Part shown: piece after piece, positions 8,201 through 14,237 of the stretch
Layout: every line of letters starts with the position of its first letter
Position numbering within the stretch: the stretch's first letter is position 1
Source: an uncultured Collinsella sp.
Lineage (GTDB): Bacteria; Actinomycetota; Coriobacteriia; Coriobacteriales; Coriobacteriaceae
DNA: 36,139 nt
NCBI GenBank assembly: GCA_902470345.1
Contig: CABRGB010000014.1
Coordinates: forward strand, 1-36,139
Direction of reading: 5' to 3'
The notes under the pieces: model-generated
Database searches by the model: none
Told to the model about the DNA's origin: nothing
What the model saw: only the letters and a program-made list of their open reading frames with translations
Position numbers and translations under genes: made by a program

Positions 8201-8668
8201 ACGGACAAGTCCGTCACGCTCGATACGAAAGAGATTGATCTTACAGACGACGCCGTCATCACGGGCATCCGTTTTGAATACGGTGCGGTGGCCGCCGACT
8301 TTACAACCAGAAGTGAGGCGGACTCTTGGACCCGGGATGACCTTAAAGACGAACACGACGATCTTGACGATGCCAAGGCGGTCCTTAACTCGGATGCCCG
8401 AGGCGCAGTCGTGCATATGCAGGCAACGTCGTCCTATACGCCCCAAACCGCACTTGCCAACAGCGCGCGCGTCGATCTTTGCCGCAACGGCGGTGGCGAT
8501 AAACTCGAGGCGCATGATGAGGACCGCGTCATCCAACGATGCACCCTGCCTCAGAACCTGCCGGCAACGGGATCTGTTCCCGTCGCCGCATGCATCACCG
8601 CACTCCTGATCTCGGGCGCTGCAGCCATATGGTTCGCTCGCCTTAGGTCAGCCACAAAGAGGCGCTAG
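5237..8668 (+). CDS. LPxTG-anchored thioester adhesin with SpaA/Cna-B-type isopeptide domains
   Basis: This 1143-residue surface protein has a signal peptide at about 1-36 (hydrophobic core, then PGAAFA) and an N-terminal thioester domain with Cys70 in SYCMNQ and Gln128 in ATQIAVW. Such a Cys-Gln pair forms a thioester that can covalently capture host ligands. Six prealbumin-like (SpaA/Cna-B) domains follow at roughly 211-305, 307-407, 410-530, 534-636, 641-750 and 752-838. Their E-box glutamates are at 273, 369, 494, 603, 713 and 806, and N-terminal lysines at 216, 313, 417, 539, 647 and 758 should form isopeptide bonds. Domains 4 and 6 appear to end with Asp instead of Asn. A less familiar region at about 850-1100 precedes LPATG (1108-1112), a hydrophobic helix and a basic tail. 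The ATG follows AAGGAG. No sortase gene is in the window, so a housekeeping sortase elsewhere is implied. Confidence 0.95.
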   Translation: MSNAPTHSVHSAIATGPLLLLLFFLIGCLAPGAAFAVDGSDALNFRTISDGCGPFGVGKYEAQDTSISYCMNQDCPGPSKPGGPWRTYNQGWTWLDDEFAAIVCHGYPSSTSFGGHNLSPDLARAATQIAVWMLKGTTRPDGTYSYTNSKGVARSGRFYENAEAVAAARWLYDSAKSGSIKAAPHRARRYHGPVSGEGRHQDMLYVLPAVSVSFQKQSSQADITAGNDTYRLGGATFDIFESAGDARVGTIQMDENGRAQATLLPNTAYYLVETKAPAGYIPRSDRITFTTQNSGEHVTVNEQPGTITLRIAKIDAATDAGAQVGALLAGAEFACVSQSTPGWTRTLTTDENGRAILNDVPLGTFTIYESKAPEGYQISNDSWSYTVGAEQLGDTGIVELESRIPNIPIAFDLEISKFKDHGDNDESGLEQPAEGVVFEVVSNSSQQVVGTLTTNVYGFASTKDQPEAWFGAGKRPAGAHGSIPYDRAGYTVREVAETVPEGFKQAGEWTITAEQTADGAELQYIIDNHALSTHLQIVKRDAQTGGTVPLAGFTFQLLDSHHEPVSQTCWYPAHNVMNTFTTDATGAITLPESLHPGTYYVHEASAKEPYLRGEDLEITIPADRNLTPVAVASFYDDAATGSIEIIKTDAVDGRALAGATFDIRADGDIVRTDGSIVALDGETVATVTTDERGQARVDHLSLGCGTATYEVVEAQAPEGYLLNPTPHTVKLSYADQQTPVIEVRLDVSNDYTKIDVSKVDVTGSQEVTGAELVLCDSNGNEIDSWTSSGKPHHIEHLSPGTYTLRETMSPRTYDLAEEITFEVKATGEVQTVPMKDTPIEIRGSVDKRQEIAQPVVSKLVANGDGKNRANARANMQGAFSYTIDAKNESSTWVDELTITDDLECVKDGAAKLVAVETPIAVGDLNGLCNVWYRTSPAGTSDTGRQVNATLDDRHHNPWLETEEVAKLLGDDVRLVDYDGWHLWKADIPTDKSVTLDTKEIDLTDDAVITGIRFEYGAVAADFTTRSEADSWTRDDLKDEHDDLDDAKAVLNSDARGAVVHMQATSSYTPQTALANSARVDLCRNGGGDKLEAHDEDRVIQRCTLPQNLPATGSVPVAACITALLISGAAAIWFARLRSATKRR

Positions 8669-8675
8669 TACGACG

Positions 8676-8710
8676 AAAAAGCGGGCGAGCCAGTCTCCCG
8701 GCTCGCCCGC
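8676..8710 (-). terminator. Terminator shared by the adhesin and the 72-residue membrane protein
   Basis: An 11-bp GC-rich stem (GCGGGCGAGCC / GGCTCGCCCGC) at 8681-8710 lies between convergent genes. On the minus strand it is followed by TTTTT, so it is canonical for the 8952-8734 gene. On the + strand it lacks a T-run but may still act on adhesin transcripts. Confidence 0.8.
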
Positions 8711-8733
8711 CTTGGGCATAAACGATAAATCGG

Positions 8734-8952
8734 CTATTCAGCAGATGACGAACCGCCATCGATGGCTGCCTGATCGGACTCGGAAATACCGTCAGCACCC
8801 AAACTTTGCTCTTGCTCCACCTCTTCGTTCATTGTCGTCTCGGGCGTCGAGCCCTTAACGCCAACGACATACGCGGCCCCAAAACCCAATGCGACAGCGA
8901 TCAGGGTCAAAATCAGATAGATGGGCCAATGGCGCTTGATGTACGAAAACAC
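8734..8952 (-). CDS. Small single-pass membrane protein of unknown function (72 aa)
   Basis: A GTG start at 8952 follows AAGGAG by five bases. The protein has a short basic N-terminus (MFSYIKRHW), one transmembrane helix at about 10-31 and an acidic, low-complexity tail rich in Glu, Ser and Asp. No family is recognised. It lies 22 bp after the stop codon of the large M28-like membrane protein, with the pair's terminator directly behind it, so the two are almost certainly co-transcribed. Topology is probably N-in with the acidic tail outside, by the positive-inside rule. Confidence 0.75.
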   Translation of the reverse strand: MFSYIKRHWPIYLILTLIAVALGFGAAYVVGVKGSTPETTMNEEVEQEQSLGADGISESDQAAIDGGSSSAE

Positions 8953-8974
8953 GCTGACTCCTTAGCGGGTCTGT

Positions 8975-11900
8975 CTACGAACGACGAATGACCTCGGTCA
9001 CGACCTCGGACACCGTAGCGATATTGGTCGGATTGACGTTGTACGGCAGGTCATCCTCGGTGCGAGCGCAGGCAAGGCGCGGGCCGTCCACACCGGCGAT
9101 CGTAAGGGCGCGACGGCTCGCCTCGAGCGCTGCGGATGCATCGGTTTTTGCATAGGGCATCTCGAACGCACCGCAATCGACGTGGAACGACTTACACACC
9201 TTGCTGACAAGATTCATGATGCGGCGATCGCCCTTAAACAGCTGCTGCTCGCCCTCGACCGTCACCACCGAAAGCCTACCGGCACCGATAGACTCGAGGT
9301 TGATGAAGAACACACCGCGGAGCTTGTCACGATGCGAGGCCAAAAACGCCCTCATGCCGGCGCCGTCGCAATCGGACGCGCCCGTTGCGACGAACCAGAT
9401 ATCATGGCCGAGCAGCTCATCGTCACCCATGGAGGCAACAGCCGAGAGCATATCCTCGGCAGAAGCACCATCGGAGGAGGTGGCGCCGCCCTTCCAACCG
9501 TCATCGTCATCCTCGAAGTTATCCCACGAGCCAATGCCGCGGCCAGACTTCTTGGCATCGTAATCGTCCTCGACGCCCAGCCAGTCGCTCATGCTGTCCT
9601 GCTCGTTCTTCTTTTTACGACCGAACAAGCCGCCCAGACCACGCTTCTGCGGCTTGGCGCCTGTCGAAGCAGGAGCCGAGATGGTCTCGAGCGGCTGCAC
9701 GCCCGAGGAGATAGGCATGGGGGTCGCAACCGGTGCCGATGTGGGCTCGGGGCCCTGCGCCGTCGCAAAGGGATCATTTGTCTGTGCCGAAGGATCGGGA
9801 AGATCGAACAGCGACGTGCGGGACGCGACGTTGGCCTGTTGCATCGAAGGCAGCGACGGATCGGGGACCGAGGCCAGCGGCGACGAAGAGGGCGCAGGCG
9901 CGGAAGCCGGATCGGGGATATTCATTTGCTGGCGCGGAGGCACCTGAGACGAAATCTGCGCCATGAGGGAGTCAACTGTCTCGTCCTGCGTGGGAGCGAC
10001 ATTGGCCACCGTGGCACCGGGGTCGCTCGGCGCGGGCATGGTAAAGATCTGCGTAGAATAAGGCCTGGACTCATCCGTCTTGGGAGCCTCGTCGATCGCA
10101 GGGGACTCCTGCTCCATAGCAGGAGCCTCGGCCTGCTCGGGTGCGCTGGCCTCAACGGAATCGGCCTCGTCGACAACCGAATCATCGGCGGCATCCTGGG
10201 CATCATCGGAGATGGGAAGGGGCTCGGCAATTGCGGTGCCCTGCTTCTCAAACGTCATCGTGGCATCGAATGACATGGTGCCATCGACCGGCTGCTGCGC
10301 CTCAAAGGACGTCGTAGCCTCGGCAACGTCTGCGGATGTCGGCTGCGGAGCCTCGAAGGACGTCGTGGCGTCGGCGACATCGACAGGCTTCGGCTGCCCG
10401 GCCTCACTCTGCTCGAACTCCTGTGCCGCACGCTCACGCTCGGCCTCGGCGGCCTGCTGCTGGGCGATGGCCTCCCGCTCAGCGGCCTCGCGGGCAGCGG
10501 CGCGCTTTTCCTCAAAGTCGTCGACGAACTTCTTGCCCTTCGCAAGGGCGCCCTTAAAGAAGCTAGAAGCGCTGGCACCAATCGAGGAGAACGCGGAAGC
10601 GATATCGGCATGGGGCGTTGTCGAGGGAAGCTCGGCCGAGAAATCGGTGTCACTCTCATAGGACACGCGCTGCGGGTACTCGTCATAGTCTTCGTCGGCG
10701 GTCTCGGCTTCAACCTGTGCCGGAGCGGCAGGCGCCAGAATATCCAGACCGGCTGCAGAATCGAGCGCGGGCTTTGCGTCAGGCTCCGCGGCAGCAACAG
10801 GGGCAGCGACCGGCTCGGCGGGAGCAACAGCCGTATTGGCCGCGGGCGCAGGCTCCTGTGCAACGGGAGCAGGCTCCGGCTCAAACGTCGGCTCCTCGCC
10901 CTCTTCGTAATCGAGCGCGCAGGACTCGGGAAGCATGCCGAGCGCACGGATGGCATCCGAACCAAAGCGGATATTGCCGGCGGCATTGCGATAGAGCTTG
11001 GGCTTGGGCTCAGCGGCTTCGACCACCGCGGGCTCCTCCGCCGGCTCGTCGGCGGACGTTTCCTCGGTGGGTACTTCGGCCTGGGCGGTCTGGTCTTGAG
11101 CCTCGGGCGCGATAACGCCGATCAGCGTCTCGTCGGCAGAGGCACCCTCAAAACCATCGATCTGTCCATCAAAAGCCTCGTCCTGCTCGGGTGCGTCGAC
11201 AGGCGCCACCGGCTGGCCAAACTCGTCCTCATCGTAGGAAGGTTCCTCATATTCAATGGTGTTGCCGTAGTCGTTTTGCTGCTGGGCCGCGGCATACTCG
11301 GCCGCCGCGCGCGCCATTTCCTCGGCGCGACGCTTCTGCTCGCCAAAATAGGTATCGAATGGAATGTCGTCGGGGAACTCGTTTTCGCCCTGATAGGGGG
11401 CGACGTTGTCCATGACACCGAGCATGGCGGCAACAGAGGACTTGTTGCACACCGCGCCAGACGTGTAGGGGAGCACAAAACGGTTGGAGATGATATTGGC
11501 GGCGTTGGCCAGTGCCACGAGGGAGGCCAAAATCGCGACAACCCACAACAGCACCTTGAGCACGCCGGGAAGCGGCAGGATGCGCAGGATGGCGACAGCC
11601 GCGGGCGCGATCGTGGCGACAGGCAGGAGCTTGGCGATGAGTGCGCGATACGGAGCGTAGGGCTCGCGAGCAAGGAGCTCGGCGCGGGGGGAATCATAGT
11701 GGGCCACCACGACGACCGGGCGGTTGCGCGGAGACGCAAGCGGGCCCGAGGCCTTGTGATAGGCGATGACATTTTGGCTCACACCGGTCTTTCCCAGGCG
11801 CGAAACCACGGGATGCCCCGTGCGCTCGAGCACGTAGAGCACGGCGCCGACAATGGCCAGCAAGGTGCCGACCAAGCCGATACCGCCGCCGATGCCCATT

Positions 11901-12112
11901 AGCAGGGCACCGGCAAACGCCAGAATACCGGTAACGGCAAACGCCAACCTGCTGGGCGCGGGAGCATTAAATTCCTGCACCTCGGGGTCAAAGCCGTGGT
12001 TGCGGAAAATCTGAGCGATATCCTCGGCAGCCAGGCGCTCTTCTTCACTGCACGCCGGCGTAATACCGGTGTTCTGCAGCAGGTGGTTAATATAGTTCTG
12101 GGTGTTCGCCAT
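8975..12112 (-). CDS. Large membrane protein with split, probably inactive M28-peptidase-like domain
   Basis: This 1045-residue protein starts like an M28 aminopeptidase (helix-rich residues 1-50), has hydrophobic segments at about 57-96 and 160-205, and carries the HxD-type motif VVVVAHYDS at 133-141. Where M28 enzymes have GAxDN it has GAVCNKSS (219-226). Residues of about 260-890 are low-complexity: Ala, Glu, Pro, Ser and Gln rich, with repeated TTSFEA/PQPTSADVA-type units. The peptidase fold then seems to resume with WFVATGASDCDG (about 906-917), FINLESIG (about 936-943) and RTEDDLPYN (about 1017-1025). The expected bridging Asp, the catalytic Glu pair and the last His appear replaced (Cys, Ser-Asp and Arg). 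The ATG at 12112 follows GGAG; the longer frame to 12262 has no support. The role is unknown and may be structural. Confidence 0.75.
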   Translation of the reverse strand: MANTQNYINHLLQNTGITPACSEEERLAAEDIAQIFRNHGFDPEVQEFNAPAPSRLAFAVTGILAFAGALLMGIGGGIGLVGTLLAIVGAVLYVLERTGHPVVSRLGKTGVSQNVIAYHKASGPLASPRNRPVVVVAHYDSPRAELLAREPYAPYRALIAKLLPVATIAPAAVAILRILPLPGVLKVLLWVVAILASLVALANAANIISNRFVLPYTSGAVCNKSSVAAMLGVMDNVAPYQGENEFPDDIPFDTYFGEQKRRAEEMARAAAEYAAAQQQNDYGNTIEYEEPSYDEDEFGQPVAPVDAPEQDEAFDGQIDGFEGASADETLIGVIAPEAQDQTAQAEVPTEETSADEPAEEPAVVEAAEPKPKLYRNAAGNIRFGSDAIRALGMLPESCALDYEEGEEPTFEPEPAPVAQEPAPAANTAVAPAEPVAAPVAAAEPDAKPALDSAAGLDILAPAAPAQVEAETADEDYDEYPQRVSYESDTDFSAELPSTTPHADIASAFSSIGASASSFFKGALAKGKKFVDDFEEKRAAAREAAEREAIAQQQAAEAERERAAQEFEQSEAGQPKPVDVADATTSFEAPQPTSADVAEATTSFEAQQPVDGTMSFDATMTFEKQGTAIAEPLPISDDAQDAADDSVVDEADSVEASAPEQAEAPAMEQESPAIDEAPKTDESRPYSTQIFTMPAPSDPGATVANVAPTQDETVDSLMAQISSQVPPRQQMNIPDPASAPAPSSSPLASVPDPSLPSMQQANVASRTSLFDLPDPSAQTNDPFATAQGPEPTSAPVATPMPISSGVQPLETISAPASTGAKPQKRGLGGLFGRKKKNEQDSMSDWLGVEDDYDAKKSGRGIGSWDNFEDDDDGWKGGATSSDGASAEDMLSAVASMGDDELLGHDIWFVATGASDCDGAGMRAFLASHRDKLRGVFFINLESIGAGRLSVVTVEGEQQLFKGDRRIMNLVSKVCKSFHVDCGAFEMPYAKTDASAALEASRRALTIAGVDGPRLACARTEDDLPYNVNPTNIATVSEVVTEVIRRS

Positions 12113-12310
12113 GTGCGCTCCACATCCATAATCCGACAAATAGGCCCAATGTATGCACATTAGAACCGTATATAGTCGAAAGTATACCCCGAGCGAGCGC
12201 AAACGACCGAATTCGGGCCATCTTAACGCCGCGAGCGGACAAGGATATAGCCTAATCTCCATATCGGACTAAAATCATGGCATCAAACGACCTTCTCATG
12301 CGAGGATTCT

Positions 12311-13333
12311 ATGACGGCAAACGACGCGACCGCGACAATTAAAAAGGGGGCACCCGAGCCCGGTTTCGATAAAACGGCTCAGCGCATCCTCAACCTTTTC
12401 TTTGTACTCAACAGTTCTCCCGAACCGCTGACGACCGAGCAAATCGTCCTGGATTCCGATTTGGGGTACGGCTCGGGCAATATCGACTCAGACAAGCGCA
12501 AGTTCCGCCGCGATCGCGACAAGCTGCTCGAACGCGGCATCGTTATCAGGGAGGTTCGTGCTGCCGGAGCGCAGGAAACCGAGGAGAGCGCGTGGACGAT
12601 CGACCGCGAGCACACGTTTGCCGCGGGCGGTCTCATCACCGCAGACGATGCCGACATCCTGCTCAATGCCATCGACCAGACACTCGCGGCAGGCTCATCC
12701 ACCTTTACCGCACCGCTTGCCGACATTCGCTCCAAGATTGCCTACCTCACCGGCATGTCGACGACAGGAGAGGCACCGATCCGCCGCTCTCCCGCCGTCG
12801 ATGCGGTATGGAGTGCCTTTGCCGAGCGTTGCGCGCTGCGCTTTTTGTACCAAAACGGACGCGGTGAACAACGCAAGCGGACCGTTTGCGTCTACGGCAT
12901 GTTCGAACGCGAGGGTACGGCATACTTCTGCGGCCTCGACAATGCCACCGACAATATCAGAACATTCCGCTGCGACCGTATCATTCGCGCTTGGAGGCCT
13001 TCGAAAGCCTACGCCATTCCTGCGGATTTCAACCTCAACGATTACTTATTCTTTGAGTTCGATTTTGCCGACCGCCCACCCGTTGCGGCTACGTTCTCGT
13101 TCGCGCGTGAAGCGCAGGCCGATATGATCAGCGGTCTCACACGCGGACGAGGCGAACTCATGCGCACCGAAGCAGGTTGGACCTGGACCGTTGACGTGCG
13201 CGACTTTGAAGCCGCAGCCTCGTTTTGCATGGCCCATGCCATGGATGGCATGAGGCCCGTCGCCCCCGATGCTCTCAAGCAGGCGTGGAATCACCTCATC
13301 GAAAGGACGGTGCACGAGCATGCCCGTGCGTAA
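12311..13333 (+). CDS. WYL-domain transcriptional regulator (PafB-like), first of a pair
   Basis: The product (340 aa) has an N-terminal winged-helix region at about 20-80 (TAQRILNLFFVLNSSPEPLT onward) and a WYL region at about 165-230 (ALRFLYQNGRGEQRKR, then AYFCGLD). In PafB/PafC and related regulators the WYL domain senses a ligand, in some cases single-stranded DNA, and the winged helix binds promoters. The ATG at 12311 follows GAGG. Its last 14 bases overlap the next WYL gene, the arrangement of pafB-pafC pairs in Actinomycetota. No proteasome genes are visible here, so the pafB name is not applied. The WYL triplet is degenerate (YFC). The divergent gene is the M28-like membrane protein. 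The 12113-12310 gap between them should hold promoters for both, but I could not define one convincingly. Confidence 0.85.
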   Translation: MTANDATATIKKGAPEPGFDKTAQRILNLFFVLNSSPEPLTTEQIVLDSDLGYGSGNIDSDKRKFRRDRDKLLERGIVIREVRAAGAQETEESAWTIDREHTFAAGGLITADDADILLNAIDQTLAAGSSTFTAPLADIRSKIAYLTGMSTTGEAPIRRSPAVDAVWSAFAERCALRFLYQNGRGEQRKRTVCVYGMFEREGTAYFCGLDNATDNIRTFRCDRIIRAWRPSKAYAIPADFNLNDYLFFEFDFADRPPVAATFSFAREAQADMISGLTRGRGELMRTEAGWTWTVDVRDFEAAASFCMAHAMDGMRPVAPDALKQAWNHLIERTVHEHARA

Positions 13334-14237
13334 ACTCACCAGCGAGCAAAGACTCTCGCGCGCCATCGACATCATGGAGGCCCTCTACGCCGCCGGCGAG
13401 AATGGCATGACACGAGACGAGCTTTGCAGCCGCTTTGATATCACGGGGGCATCGCTCGACGAGATTCTCGAGATCGTCTCGACGCTTGCGGACCGAGAAT
13501 CGGGCGCACGCATTATCTGCGAACGCCGCGGCGAGTGCGTGGTCCTCACCGGTGACGCGGGGCGCGTGCTACCCCTGCGTCTGAGTGCCGCCGAGGGCGC
13601 TGTGCTCAACCATGAACTTGAATCATTGGGAATCGAACCCCAAGCTGCGGCTCGAATACGGCACGCCCTTCTTCCCGAAGAGCTCGGCTACAACCAGCGC
13701 GTCTTTGACACCGTCTCCCACGGATCGCACTGGCAGCAGCTGAGCTGCGCCATTCGGGACGGCGTTCGCTGCCGCATCTCGTATCGCTCGATGGATGACA
13801 CACAAGCGCGCGAGCGCTTGGTCGACCCCTTGCGCATCACAACAAACGGCGACCAAACGTATCTGATTGCCTGGGATGTCGCGGTCGACGAGCAGCGTAC
13901 CTATCGCATGGATAAAATCGAGGGCCTGGTCTTGACCGACGACTCCGTCGTGCGCCACGCACCGGAGCCCGCGACCCTCCACGACTCCCTCGCCCAGGCG
14001 GAGCGGAACGCGAAGCTTCTCATGCCGCGCGCCTTGGCAGAGCGCCTAGACTGGCCCGGCATCATGTCGATTGAACCCAATGGGGCGGACTGCTCAACAG
14101 TGAATGTGCGCTACGGCTCCGAACGCTGGCTGTTAAGCCAGGTAATCGCAGCGGGCGGGGCCATCCGCATCTTGGATGACCCCGCCCTGTCAGAACGTCT
14201 GTGCGATATGGCAAAATCCCTCGTCTGTCCGCTTTAG
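13320..14237 (+). CDS. WYL-domain transcriptional regulator (PafC-like), second of a pair
   Basis: The product (305 aa) has a helix-turn-helix region at about 8-60 (EQRLSRAIDIMEALYAAG, then TRDELCSRFDI) and a WYL domain at about 140-207 with ISYRS, DQTYLIAWD and RTYRMDKI. The ATG at 13320 overlaps the end of the previous gene by 14 bp, so it is probably translationally coupled. The pair likely forms a heterodimer, as PafB and PafC do (inference from family). The stop codon overlaps by 4 bp the stop of the convergent DinG-like gene, leaving no room for a terminator between them. Confidence 0.85.
   Translation: MPVRKLTSEQRLSRAIDIMEALYAAGENGMTRDELCSRFDITGASLDEILEIVSTLADRESGARIICERRGECVVLTGDAGRVLPLRLSAAEGAVLNHELESLGIEPQAAARIRHALLPEELGYNQRVFDTVSHGSHWQQLSCAIRDGVRCRISYRSMDDTQARERLVDPLRITTNGDQTYLIAWDVAVDEQRTYRMDKIEGLVLTDDSVVRHAPEPATLHDSLAQAERNAKLLMPRALAERLDWPGIMSIEPNGADCSTVNVRYGSERWLLSQVIAAGGAIRILDDPALSERLCDMAKSLVCPL

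Noticed and set aside
10610..11902. A 430-codon Arg/Gly-rich frame on the + strand opposite the M28-like gene
   Set aside because: It is an antisense product of the Ala/Glu/Pro-rich insertion; the composition reflects codon bias only.
12113..12310. Promoters in the divergent gap between the M28-like gene and the WYL pair
   Set aside because: TATACT and TATATA-like elements exist on both strands, but none has a -35 partner at 16-18 bp, so no specific call is made.
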